A DNA stretch of 64,000 bases from Massilia brevitalea (GTDB lineage: Bacteria; Pseudomonadota; Gammaproteobacteria; Burkholderiales; Burkholderiaceae_D): NCBI RefSeq assembly GCF_030711405.1, contig NZ_JAULSI010000020.1:1-64000 (forward strand). The letters run 5' to 3'. Position numbers and translations under genes: made by a program. Under the pieces are notes generated by a model. It saw nothing but the letters and a program-made list of their open reading frames with translations. It made no database searches and was not told the origin of the DNA. Positions 9,317 through 17,573 of this stretch are shown one piece after another. The first letter of the stretch is position 1, and the number at the start of each line of letters is the position of its first letter.

Positions 9317-10240
9317 TTATTTGAGTAATTGGGACGACTTCTCGATGGCCTGGTTGATCTCGGCGATCGCCTTTTCAATGGCGTCTTCGTCGAAGGGGTC
9401 GAGGTCCGGCGCGGCGTCGACGCTGCCGATGGTGCTGCTGACCTGGTCCTCGGGCAGCATCTGGGTCGAAACCACGTTCGGCAGGTGGGCGTCGGCATTC
9501 TCCATGCCTTGCCAGGCGATCGCCAGGGCCGTCGTGTTGTCGCAGCGCGGGCCGCCGCGCGCCACGGCGCTGGCCACCAGTTCCGGCACCGCCTGCACCA
9601 CGCTGCGGGTGGCCAGCTTGCCGACGATCTCCGCATCCGGCACCGAGGACCAGAGGCCGTCCGAGCACAGCAGCAGCACGTCGCCGGTCTGCAGGCCGAC
9701 CTGCTGCGCGATGTCGACGCGCGGCGGGGTCTGGGCGCCCAGGCAGTTATAGAGCTTGTTGCGGTCGGGGTGGCCGGCGCGGTCCGCCGGGCTGGCCTTG
9801 CCCTTGTCGATCAGGTATTCGAGGTGCGAGTGGTCGCGCGTGCAGGCCAGCACCTGGTTGCCGCGCACCCAGTACAGGCGCGAGTCGCCGCAGTGGACCC
9901 ACAGCGCGCAGTTGTGCTGCACCAGGCAGGCCACCAGCGTGGTGCGCGGCGTGTCGGCCAGGTTGTGGCGCGCGGCGTAGGCGTGGATGTCGCGGTGGGC
10001 CTGGGTGATCGCCTCCTCCAGGAAGCGCTCGGGCTTCTTGATGGTGGGGCGCGCCTGCATCTGGAACATCATCGACAGGGTCTGCATCGCGATGGTCGCG
10101 GCGATCTCGCCGTGCAGGTGGCCGCCCATGCCGTCGGCCAGCACCAGCAGCAGCGCGTCGCGCGTGAAGCAGTAGCCCATGCGGTCCTGGTTGACGCGGC
10201 GGGCGCCGATGTGGCTTTGCTGGTAGACGGAAAACTGCAT
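9317..10240 (-). CDS. PP2C-type serine/threonine protein phosphatase
   Basis: The 307-residue cytosolic protein shows the PP2C metal-binding motifs in order: VNQDRMGY, LADGMGGHLHGE, HCGDSRLYWVRGN, LLCSDGLWSSV and DNTTALAI. It should dephosphorylate Ser/Thr residues with Mn/Mg. It starts 9 bp after the stop of the kinase gene, so the two are co-transcribed and probably antagonistic on shared targets. The C-terminus (from about 250) is acidic and outside the catalytic fold. There is no membrane segment. Confidence 0.93.
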   Translation of the reverse strand: MQFSVYQQSHIGARRVNQDRMGYCFTRDALLLVLADGMGGHLHGEIAATIAMQTLSMMFQMQARPTIKKPERFLEEAITQAHRDIHAYAARHNLADTPRTTLVACLVQHNCALWVHCGDSRLYWVRGNQVLACTRDHSHLEYLIDKGKASPADRAGHPDRNKLYNCLGAQTPPRVDIAQQVGLQTGDVLLLCSDGLWSSVPDAEIVGKLATRSVVQAVPELVASAVARGGPRCDNTTALAIAWQGMENADAHLPNVVSTQMLPEDQVSSTIGSVDAAPDLDPFDEDAIEKAIAEINQAIEKSSQLLK

Positions 10241-10249
10241 CGGGGTTCC

Positions 10250-11275
10250 TTAATCGTTGCTGCCGTTTTTTTCGCGGCCGAAGGCGCCGAGGCGGCCGAA
10301 CAGGCCGCGCAAGCCGCCCGCGCTGCCGGCCGCAGAATCGGGCGCGGAAGCCGCAGCAGATGCGGGCGCGGCCTCGTCCGCCAGCGGCAGGGCCGGCGCC
10401 GTCTGCAGCACCTTCTGCACTTCGAACACGCTGCGCGGGCGCGCCATCGGGTCGAGCGACAGGCAGGCGCGCACCACGCCGGCCAGTTCAGGGGAATAGA
10501 TGGTGGCCAGGTAGTCGAAGCGCGGCCCCATCTTGTCTTCCTGGCGGCGCGCGTCGGCGGCCTGGGGCGGCCCGCCGCTCATGCAGGAAAACAGCGCGGC
10601 GCCGATGCTGTAGATGTCCGACCACGGCCCCAGCGCCGAACCCTTCACGTACAGTTCGGGCGGGGCGAAGCCCGGCGTGTACATCGGCGCCAGCGCCATC
10701 AGGTCCTTGTTGATCGCCTGGCGCGCGGCGCCGAAGTCGAGCAGGATCGGCGAGCAGTCGCTGCGCAGGTAGATGTTGGCCGGCTTCAGGTCGAGGTGCA
10801 GCAGTTTGTTGGCGTGCACTTCGCGCAGCCCCTGGCAGACGCCCTTGAAGACCTTGCGGATGAAGGTCTCCTTCAGGCGGCTGCCCTTGCCGACCACGCG
10901 TGCGATGTGTTCCTGCAGCGAGTGGCCGGATTCGTAGGCCATCACCATGTACACGGTCTCGTTGGCGCGGAAGAAGTTCAGGATGCGCACCACGTTCGGA
11001 TGCACGATGCGCGCCAGCGCCCGCCCCTCTTCGAAAAAGCATTTCAGGCCGATGCGAAACAGCGGCGCGTTCGGCTTCGGGATGGTCGGCGCCAGCTCGC
11101 CCGGCTGGCGCAGCGCGAGCGCGCTCGGCAGGTACTCCTTGATGGCGACCGCACTGCCTTCGGCATCATGTGCAAGATAGACAATACTGAACCCGCCAGA
11201 CGCGATTTTCTTTACAATGCGATATCCGGCAATCTCCAGCCCATCTGGCAAGGGTGCGTTATTTTGTGCGGCCAT
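10250..11275 (-). CDS. Hanks-type serine/threonine protein kinase
   Basis: The 341-residue protein is a soluble protein kinase. It has the glycine loop KIASGGFSIVYLA, the ATP-anchoring Lys in VAIKEYLPS (K46), the catalytic loop HLDLKPANIYL, the Mg-binding DFG in LLDFGAARQ, and TPGFAPPEL as the activation-segment end. The C-terminal 40 residues are Ala-rich and probably disordered. An ATG 24 bp upstream (11299) is possible. I prefer 11275 because AAGGAA lies 9 nt before it. The targets are unknown. The gene is divergent from yicC and precedes the PP2C gene. Confidence 0.92.
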   Translation of the reverse strand: MAAQNNAPLPDGLEIAGYRIVKKIASGGFSIVYLAHDAEGSAVAIKEYLPSALALRQPGELAPTIPKPNAPLFRIGLKCFFEEGRALARIVHPNVVRILNFFRANETVYMVMAYESGHSLQEHIARVVGKGSRLKETFIRKVFKGVCQGLREVHANKLLHLDLKPANIYLRSDCSPILLDFGAARQAINKDLMALAPMYTPGFAPPELYVKGSALGPWSDIYSIGAALFSCMSGGPPQAADARRQEDKMGPRFDYLATIYSPELAGVVRACLSLDPMARPRSVFEVQKVLQTAPALPLADEAAPASAAASAPDSAAGSAGGLRGLFGRLGAFGREKNGSND

Positions 11276-11418
11276 ACTGAAGAGTTCCTTGCATAACACG
11301 GCGATTGTGTGGATAAATGTCGGTCTTGTAAAGAATAATGAGCGTCGGGCAAGGTAAATACGTGCGCATCACGCGTGCCGTTACCCTCAGTCCGGCGCCC
11401 TGAAAACCGGGGACTCCA

Positions 11419-12321
11419 TTGAGCATTTCAAGCATGACTGGCTATGCGGTCGCCACCAGCGAAGGCGCTGCCGGCACCCTCACGATCGAAATCAAGAGCG
11501 TCAATTCGCGCTTCCTCGATCTTCAGTTCCGCATCAACGACGAGCTGCGTGCGCTTGAACCGGACCTGCGCGCCGCGATCATGGCCGCCATCACGCGCGG
11601 CAAGGTCGAGGCCCGCCTGTCCTTTGGCCGCAAGGCTGCCGGCGGCACCCAGGCCCTGAACCAGGAACTGCTGGCCGACCTGGCGCGCCTGCAAAGCGAA
11701 GTCAGCCGTTACTTTTCCCAGGCCCAGCCGATGACGGTGGCCGAGCTGCTGCGCTGGCCGGGCGTGGTCGAGGAAGCGCACGTGGGCCAGGAGTCGCTCC
11801 AGGCCGACGTCGCCGCCCTCACCGCCCGCACCATCGCCGCTTTCGTCGACAGCCGCAGGCGCGAAGGCGCGGCGCTGGAAGCGATGCTGGTGTCGCGCAT
11901 CGAGGCGATGGAAGCCATCGTCAAGCGCATCACGCCGCTGATCCCGCAGGTGATTTCGCAGTTCCAGCAAAAGGCCGTCGAGCGCATGCAGGACGCGCTG
12001 GGGCTGGCCGGTCATGGCAACCCGTCGGTGCTGAGCCGCCAGGAAGTCTTCGAGCGGATTCGCCAGGAAGTGACGCTGTACGGCATCCGCATCGACGTGT
12101 CGGAAGAACTGTCGCGGCTGTCGGCGCACCTGAACGAGACCCGCCATATCCTGAAAAAGGGCGGCCAGGTCGGCAAGCGCCTCGACTTCATGATGCAGGA
12201 ACTGAACCGCGAGGCGAATACGCTGGGGGCCAAGGCCTCGGTGAAGGAGCTGGCGGATGCGTCGATGGAGCTGAAGCTGCTGATCGAGCAGATGCGTGAG
12301 CAGGTGCAGAACCTGGAGTAA
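11419..12321 (+). CDS. yicC: YicC-family endoribonuclease
   Basis: The 300-residue protein begins SISSMTGYAVA, matching the conserved MTGF/YA start of the YicC/YloC family, and ends with KGGQVGKRLDFMMQELNREA, the strongly conserved C-terminal block. The reading frame starts at TTG (11419) behind a GGGGA sequence; the ATG at 11434 is a shorter alternative. E. coli YicC is a Mn-dependent endoribonuclease implicated in small-RNA turnover. It lies upstream of gmk, as in most proteobacteria that have both genes. Confidence 0.93.
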   Translation: MSISSMTGYAVATSEGAAGTLTIEIKSVNSRFLDLQFRINDELRALEPDLRAAIMAAITRGKVEARLSFGRKAAGGTQALNQELLADLARLQSEVSRYFSQAQPMTVAELLRWPGVVEEAHVGQESLQADVAALTARTIAAFVDSRRREGAALEAMLVSRIEAMEAIVKRITPLIPQVISQFQQKAVERMQDALGLAGHGNPSVLSRQEVFERIRQEVTLYGIRIDVSEELSRLSAHLNETRHILKKGGQVGKRLDFMMQELNREANTLGAKASVKELADASMELKLLIEQMREQVQNLE

Positions 12322-12365
12322 ATACAATTTGAGATGGCGGTGCGGTTTTGCATCGGCCGGTTGGA

Positions 12366-12430
12366 CGCGTGGGCACGGGGCGCCCACCCTACGCTTGATA
12401 CGGTAGGGTGGGCGCCCTGTGCCCACGCGG
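12366..12430. repeat. REP-like palindrome doublet, inverted
   Basis: Two palindromes face each other: CGCGTGGGCAC...CGCCCACCCTACG (12366-12393) and CGGTAGGGTGGGCGC...GCCCACGCGG (12401-12430), about 7 bp apart. The pair occupies the yicC-gmk spacer and could fold into one long hairpin. Confidence 0.85.
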
Positions 12431-12503
12431 ATTTGTACATATGAATAATCGTGCAGCCGATATATGCTGTGCACTACGCATTCAAGAAATAAAGGAACAC
12501 ACC

Positions 12504-13148
12504 ATGCTCACCACCGCCTTCTCCGGCAGCCTGTTCGTCGTCGCCGCCCCATCCGGCGCCGGCAAATCGACCCTGGTCAACGCGCTGCTCAAGCAGGAAC
12601 CGGGCATCCAGCTGTCGATCTCGACCACCACGCGTCCCCCGCGTCCGGGCGAGGAAGACGGCGTGCATTACCACTTCACCACCGCCGAGGATTTCGAGCG
12701 GCGCGCCGACCGCGGCGAATTCCTGGAATGGGCTGAAGTGCACGGTAACTTCTACGGCACCAGCCGCCTGAGCGTGGAAGAGAAAATGAAGACCGGCACC
12801 GACATCCTGCTGGAAATCGACTGGCAGGGCGCGCGCCAGGTGCGCAAGCAGTTCCCGGACGCGGCCGGCATCTTCATCCTGCCGCCGTCGATCGCGGCGC
12901 TGGAAGAGCGCCTGCACAAGCGCGGCACCGACGAACCGCACATCATCACGCGCCGTTTGCTGGCCGCCGGGGGCGAGATCGCTCACGCTCCCGAGTTCGA
13001 ATATGCTATCATCAACGAAGAGTTCAATGTCGCCTTGGCCCAGCTACAGGCGATTGTCCAGGCGACACGTTGCCGCTTCGCCCAGCAAGCTGCCCGCAAC
13101 GCCTCGCTGTTTGCCCAACTGGGTATCCACGCATTGCAACAACCGTAA
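12504..13148 (+). CDS. gmk: Guanylate kinase
   Basis: The 214-residue protein converts GMP to GDP with ATP. It carries the P-loop [11 protein letters not shown] (K21), the GMP-binding [11 protein letters not shown] region, [17 protein letters not shown] and [12 protein letters not shown], as expected for Gmk. I start it at the ATG at 12504, preceded by AAAGGAA, rather than at the upstream in-frame ATG inside the palindrome. The rpoZ gene follows 52 bp downstream. Confidence 0.97.
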   Translation: MLTTAFSGSLFVVAAPSGAGKSTLVNALLKQEPGIQLSISTTTRPPRPGEEDGVHYHFTTAEDFERRADRGEFLEWAEVHGNFYGTSRLSVEEKMKTGTDILLEIDWQGARQVRKQFPDAAGIFILPPSIAALEERLHKRGTDEPHIITRRLLAAGGEIAHAPEFEYAIINEEFNVALAQLQAIVQATRCRFAQQAARNASLFAQLGIHALQQP

Positions 13149-13200
13149 TTTTTCCAGCGTCGCCCGCGCCGCTGCTTCCATCTATTCTGGAGTTACCACC

Positions 13201-13404
13201 ATGGCCCGTATCACCATCGAAGATTGCCTGAAAAACATTCCGAACCGCTTTCAGCTGACCCTGTCGGCGACCTACCGCGCGCGCCAGCTGCTCCAGGGCC
13301 ACACCCCGAAAGTCGAAGCCAAGGACAAGCCGACCGTCGTTGCCCTGCGCGAAATCGCCGCCGGTAAAGTTGGCATCGAAATGCTGAAAAAAGTACCGAT
13401 GTAA
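13201..13404 (+). CDS. rpoZ: RNA polymerase omega subunit
   Basis: The 67-residue protein [10 protein letters not shown]...IEMLKKVPM is a typical omega subunit. It assists beta' assembly and forms part of the ppGpp-binding site on RNA polymerase, which fits the spoT gene just downstream. The ATG at 13201 follows GGAGTTACC. Confidence 0.98.
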   Translation: MARITIEDCLKNIPNRFQLTLSATYRARQLLQGHTPKVEAKDKPTVVALREIAAGKVGIEMLKKVPM

Positions 13405-13432
13405 TTTCCGGTACTGTACTGTCAGTCACACC

Positions 13433-13466
13433 CGACGAACCCGCGGCCCCAACCGCGGGTTCGTCG
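13433..13466 (+). terminator. Perfect 14-bp stem-loop between rpoZ and spoT
   Basis: CGACGAACCCGCGG (13433-13446) and CCGCGGGTTCGTCG (13453-13466) are perfectly complementary, with a CCCCAA loop. There is no T-run after it. It may attenuate transcription or protect the gmk-rpoZ mRNA end rather than act as a strong intrinsic terminator. Confidence 0.6.
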
Positions 13467-13526
13467 CATTCGGCAGTCCGTAATTCTGTTATTCTGTCCC
13501 TACACTGCGGCTGATCGACATAACGT

Positions 13527-15764
13527 ATGAACCTGTTTCCCCCAGATACGACCCATTCTGGCAATCCTCCTGCCCGCACCAAGCGCCAGGGCAAGCCGCA
13601 AGACACTGCCGAGGCGCCTGCCCCCGGCGTAGCCTCGGTCACCCAGCTGATCGAGAAGCTGTCCGACTACCTCACCCCGGCCGAACTCAAGAAAGTTCGC
13701 GAAGCCTACCGCTTCTCCGACGAGATGCACCTCGGCCAGGTACGCAAGTCCGGCGAACCGTATATCTCGCACCCGATCGCGGTGGCCGAGATCTGCGCCG
13801 AGTGGAAGCTCGATGCGCAAGCCATCATGGCGGCCCTGCTGCACGACGTGATCGAAGACCAGGACGTCAAGAAGGAAGAGCTGATCGAACGCTTCGGCGC
13901 GCCGGTGGCGAACCTGGTCGACGGTTTGTCGAAGCTGGAAAAGATCGAGTTCCAGAGTTTGGTGGAAGCGCAGGCGGAAAACTTCCGCAAGATGCTGCTG
14001 GCCATGGCGTCGGACGTGCGCGTCATCCTCATCAAACTGGCCGACCGCCTGCACAACATGCGCACCCTCGGCGTGATGGTCCCGGCGAAAAAGCGCCGCA
14101 TCGCCGGCGAGACGATGGAAGTGTACGTGCCGATCGCGCACCGCCTCGGCCTGAACAACATCTACCGCGAGCTGCAGGACCTGGCCTTTTCGCACCTGTA
14201 TCCGCTGCGCTACCGCACCCTCACCAAGGCGGTGAAGTCGGCGCGCGGCAACCGGCGCGAAGTGGTCAAGAAGATCCTGGAGTCGGTGAAGCAGACCCTG
14301 TCGATGGCCGGCATCCAGGCTGAAGTGTATGGCCGCGAAAAGACCCTGTTCGGCATCTACAAGAAAATGCGCAACAAGCACCTGTCGTTCTCGCAGGTGC
14401 TCGACGTGTATGGTTTCCGCGTCGTGGTCGACAACATCCCGAACTGTTACGTGGCGCTCGGCACCCTGCACGGCCTGTACAAGCCGATGCCCGGCAAGTT
14501 CAAGGACTACATCGCGATCCGCAAGATCAACGGCTACCAGTCGCTGCATACCACCCTGATCGGCCCCTACGGCACCCCGGTCGAATTCCAGATCCGCACC
14601 CAGGACATGCACCGCACCGCGGAAAGCGGCGTGGCGGCGCACTGGCTGTATAAAACCGGCGACCAGAACATGTCGGACCTGCAGCAGCGCACCCATGCCT
14701 GGCTGCAGTCGCTGCTCGACATCCAGCAGCAGACCGGCGACTCGGCCGAGTTCCTCGAACACGTGAAGGTCGATCTGTTCCCGGATTCGGTGTACGTGTT
14801 CACGCCGAAATCAAAAATCATCGCCCTGCCGCGCGGCGCCACGGCGCTCGACTTCGCCTACTCCATCCACACCGGCATCGGCGACCATTGCGTGGCGGTG
14901 AAGATCAACAACGAAGCCCAGCCGCTGCGCACCGAGCTGCACAACGGCGACATCGTGGAAATCGTCACCGACCCGGATTCGCGCCCGAGCCCAACCTGGC
15001 TCAGTTACGTGCGCACCGGCAAGGCGCGCTCGGCGATCCGCCACCACCTGCGCACCATCAACGTCAACGAATCGGTGGAGCTCGGCCAGGACCTGCTGGC
15101 CCAGGCGCTGGCCGCGCGCGGCGTCACCGGCGAATTGCCGGCCTCGACCATCGAGCGCGTGCTGGCCGAATCCTCGGCCAACACGATGGACGAGCTGTAC
15201 GCCGACATCGGCATCGGCAAGCGCATGCCGGCGCTGGTGGCGCGCCACATCTTCGGCCTGATGGACGGCGGCGACGACGTTACGCCATCGAACCAGCCGC
15301 TCTCGGGCGACATCGACCCGGTGACCATCTACGGCAGCGAAGGCGTGTCGGTTCAGCTGGCGCCGTGCTGCCTGCCGATCCCGGGCGACGGCATCGTCGG
15401 CCAGCTGCGCCGCGACCAGGGCCTGGTGGTGCACACCGCCGACTGCCTGCCGGCCAAGCGCCTGCGCGCCAAGGAACCGGACCGCTGGATCGCCGTGCAA
15501 TGGGGCGAGGAACTGAACCGCCGCTTCGACTGCCGCATCCGTTTGTTGATCAACAACGAGAAGGGCATCCTGGCGCGCGTGGCGGCCGAGATCGGCGAGT
15601 CGGACGGCAACATCACCTATGTCGGCATGGACGAGGACGACGAAAACATGATGACGCAGCTGCGCTTCACCATCCAGGTGAAGGACCGCGTGCACCTGGC
15701 GCACCTGATCCGCAATTTGCGGCGGGTGGCGGGGGTGAACCGGGTCGAGCGCGAGCGGGGCTGA
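13527..15764 (+). CDS. spoT: Bifunctional (p)ppGpp synthetase/hydrolase SpoT (RSH family)
   Basis: The 745-residue RSH protein controls (p)ppGpp levels. The hydrolase domain is intact: SHPIAVAE, LLHDVIED (HD motif) and KLADRLHNMRTL. The synthetase domain has YGREKTLFGIYKKM, DVYGFRVVVD and NGYQSLHTT, then QIRTQDMH and GVAAHW. A TGS domain follows (DSVYVFTPKSKI), and a C-terminal ACT domain ends the protein (KGILARVAAEIGESDGNI). The intact HD box separates it from RelA, whose hydrolase site is degenerate. It follows rpoZ, an order conserved in betaproteobacteria. Confidence 0.97.
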   Translation: MNLFPPDTTHSGNPPARTKRQGKPQDTAEAPAPGVASVTQLIEKLSDYLTPAELKKVREAYRFSDEMHLGQVRKSGEPYISHPIAVAEICAEWKLDAQAIMAALLHDVIEDQDVKKEELIERFGAPVANLVDGLSKLEKIEFQSLVEAQAENFRKMLLAMASDVRVILIKLADRLHNMRTLGVMVPAKKRRIAGETMEVYVPIAHRLGLNNIYRELQDLAFSHLYPLRYRTLTKAVKSARGNRREVVKKILESVKQTLSMAGIQAEVYGREKTLFGIYKKMRNKHLSFSQVLDVYGFRVVVDNIPNCYVALGTLHGLYKPMPGKFKDYIAIRKINGYQSLHTTLIGPYGTPVEFQIRTQDMHRTAESGVAAHWLYKTGDQNMSDLQQRTHAWLQSLLDIQQQTGDSAEFLEHVKVDLFPDSVYVFTPKSKIIALPRGATALDFAYSIHTGIGDHCVAVKINNEAQPLRTELHNGDIVEIVTDPDSRPSPTWLSYVRTGKARSAIRHHLRTINVNESVELGQDLLAQALAARGVTGELPASTIERVLAESSANTMDELYADIGIGKRMPALVARHIFGLMDGGDDVTPSNQPLSGDIDPVTIYGSEGVSVQLAPCCLPIPGDGIVGQLRRDQGLVVHTADCLPAKRLRAKEPDRWIAVQWGEELNRRFDCRIRLLINNEKGILARVAAEIGESDGNITYVGMDEDDENMMTQLRFTIQVKDRVHLAHLIRNLRRVAGVNRVERERG

Positions 15765-15869
15765 TGGGCTGGCCTGCTGCGCGGAGCCCGCAATGCAGGC
15801 CGGTTTGCGTGCTCACAACGCGCGTCGCATGTGCTCCACGCACCACCGCATTTATGGCATAGTAGGATT

Positions 15870-16070
15870 ATGAAAGCACTCAAAAGCAAACTTGCTTCCG
15901 AGCTTCTTGCTGACCCTGCGGCGAGCGAGCAATTGCGCCGCTTCCTGGTCAATCGCGAAGTGAGTGGTCAACGCAGGTCGCCTTCTTCCGGCGCATTCGT
16001 CGTGCGCGGCAAAGATGGCGTCGTCCGCGTGGAAGCGACCATTGTTCCGAAAGCCGCTAAAGCAGCTTAG
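15870..16070 (+). CDS. Small basic hypothetical protein
   Basis: The ATG at 15870 opens a 66-residue, Lys/Arg/Ala-rich frame (MKALKSKLASELLADPAASE) that ends 8 bp before the next gene. I recognise no family. The middle contains a helix-like AASEQLRRFLVN and a short GAFVVRGKDGVVRVEA stretch. It could be a small nucleic-acid-binding or regulatory protein, but that is a guess. Tight spacing to the following gene suggests one transcript. Confidence 0.6.
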   Translation: MKALKSKLASELLADPAASEQLRRFLVNREVSGQRRSPSSGAFVVRGKDGVVRVEATIVPKAAKAA

Positions 16071-16078
16071 GTACAAGC

Positions 16079-16861
16079 ATGAACGTCGCCTTCCCGACGC
16101 TCATCCTGTTTCTTGTACTTCTCCCGGGTTTTCTTCTTCGAAACGGCCTGAAACGGGCCGAGCGTAGTTCCGTCGATTTTTCGCCGTTCGGCCAGGTCGT
16201 TGCCACTGCCGTGCTGTGGGCCGTCTTCGCCCATCTTGCATGGATGGGCCTGTCATATTCCTGTTTTTCCCGGGCCTTCGAACCGAGCGTGCTCATGCAC
16301 CTGTTGTCGTCGGTTCCTGCCAGCCAGACAAAAGCCGCACAAGCCGTTGGTGAACAATTCACCTGGATTGCTTTCTATTTCGTCTCACTGTTTGCTGCTT
16401 CTGCCATTCTGCCCATTTTCGCGCGCAGGGCGATCTCGACCTACAGGCTGGATCGGGCCGACTCGCGCTGGAGCGGCATATTCCGTTTCCATGATGCGCC
16501 CTGGTATTACCTGCTGAGCGGTGTCGATTTTCCCGAAGAAGAACAGCCTGACCTGGTTTTCATTTCCGCCATCGTCGAAGTGGCAAAGGAAGCCGTGCTC
16601 TACGTGGGCGTGCTCGATGATTTCTATTTTGATTCAGATGGGCAGCTTGATCGCCTGATTCTCCAGAACGTATCGCGCCGTCCTCTGGCCAGGGACAAAG
16701 CCTCGACACAGGTTGAAGGCGCCGACAAGGAACGCTTTTATCCGATCGATGGCGATTATTTTGTCTTGCGCTACAGCGAAGCCGTGACGCTCAACGTTCA
16801 GTATGTGAAGTTAACGGCGGCACTCCCACAAGACGACTTGCTTCCTGACGAGACTGTCTGA
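16079..16861 (+). CDS. Hypothetical membrane protein with cytosolic tail
   Basis: The 260-residue protein has three hydrophobic segments: residues about 3-21 (PTLILFLVLLPGFLL), about 38-60 (VVATAVLWAVFAHLAWMGL) and about 96-117 (WIAFYFVSLFAASAILPIF). A soluble C-terminal part of about 140 residues is rich in acidic residues and beta-prone stretches (VLYVGVLDDFYFDSDGQLDR). I recognise no named family with confidence; a DUF of small membrane proteins is likely. GC content is lower than in spoT and greB nearby, which suggests an accessory insertion. Confidence 0.75.
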   Translation: MNVAFPTLILFLVLLPGFLLRNGLKRAERSSVDFSPFGQVVATAVLWAVFAHLAWMGLSYSCFSRAFEPSVLMHLLSSVPASQTKAAQAVGEQFTWIAFYFVSLFAASAILPIFARRAISTYRLDRADSRWSGIFRFHDAPWYYLLSGVDFPEEEQPDLVFISAIVEVAKEAVLYVGVLDDFYFDSDGQLDRLILQNVSRRPLARDKASTQVEGADKERFYPIDGDYFVLRYSEAVTLNVQYVKLTAALPQDDLLPDETV

Positions 16862-16933
16862 GATGCGTTGCGTTCAAGAGTTGGCCTTGCACTGCTGAAG
16901 AAATCGCCGTTACAGTATGGTCGGCCGCCGCAG

Positions 16934-17434
16934 TCAGGAATCCGCGCTTTGGCCAGGAACGAAGCGCATCGTCCAGTTGGTTTCCCAGGTCGCGCCGCCA
17001 TCGTTCGAGAATGCCTGTTCCCAGGTGGGCGATGTGCCTGGCCGCGCCGTCCAGGTGAAGCGCACCTTGATCGGCTGCCCCTCGAATACATCGTCGGCGA
17101 AGAACAGGCCGACGTCATCGGCGAACCTGCCCACCACCGGCACATCGAGCGAGGTAGGGTTGCGGCCGTCGAGCCACCAGATCGACCAGGTGCCCGCCTC
17201 GGCGCAGTAGGAACGCAAAGCCAGGGCGCGCACCCGTCCGTCCGGGAAGTCGAGGATATTGTCTTCCAGGTTGCCGAAGCCGCCCAGCGTTTTCCTGGTC
17301 GATGAATGGCCGGTGAATTCCGTCCATTCGGTGCAACCGCTGAGGCGGGAATTCAGACGGCGGTGCGCGACGTCCCAGTCGCCGATAATGAAATCGAAAT
17401 CTGTCGGAGCATCCTGGTCCAGCGGCAGCGGCAT
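16934..17434 (-). CDS. Hypothetical soluble protein (beta-barrel-like, DUF1579-type)
   Basis: The 166-residue protein begins MPLPLDQDAPTDFDFIIGDW. The FDFIIGDWDV opening, a repeated W/F-rich beta pattern and the closing SNDGGATWETNW resemble small lipocalin-like DUF1579-type proteins. This is a resemblance by eye only. I chose the ATG at 17434 because CGAGG lies 6 nt before it; an upstream ATG at 17494 would add 20 residues. There is no signal peptide. It is convergent with the unknown membrane protein. Confidence 0.7.
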   Translation of the reverse strand: MPLPLDQDAPTDFDFIIGDWDVAHRRLNSRLSGCTEWTEFTGHSSTRKTLGGFGNLEDNILDFPDGRVRALALRSYCAEAGTWSIWWLDGRNPTSLDVPVVGRFADDVGLFFADDVFEGQPIKVRFTWTARPGTSPTWEQAFSNDGGATWETNWTMRFVPGQSADS

Positions 17435-17496
17435 ACGGTACCTCGTAATGGTGGGTTGGATGCAGAGTGTGCCCCGTACCCACGGCTTTGGCAATG

Positions 17497-17561
17497 CGCG
17501 TAGGGTAGTCGGCTATACCCGGGTGCTGGAATAGCCACGGCGCTGGCGCCGTCCACCCTAC
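17497..17561. repeat. Degenerate REP-like palindrome doublet
   Basis: GCGTAGGGTAGTCGGCTATAC and, further on, GGCGCCGTCCACCCTAC are diverged members of the family in inverted arrangement. They fill most of the spacer between the heme oxygenase stop and the neighbouring minus-strand gene. Confidence 0.5.
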
Positions 17562-17573
17562 ACTTGGCCGGTA

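Noticed and set aside
13433..13466. rpoZ-spoT stem-loop as a riboswitch
   Set aside because: It is a simple perfect hairpin without conserved riboswitch features; a terminator or mRNA-stabilising role is simpler.
16906..16913. GCCGTTAC, identical to the flgM -10 box
   Set aside because: No -35 box lies at the right distance, and the site points into the 3' end of a minus-strand gene.
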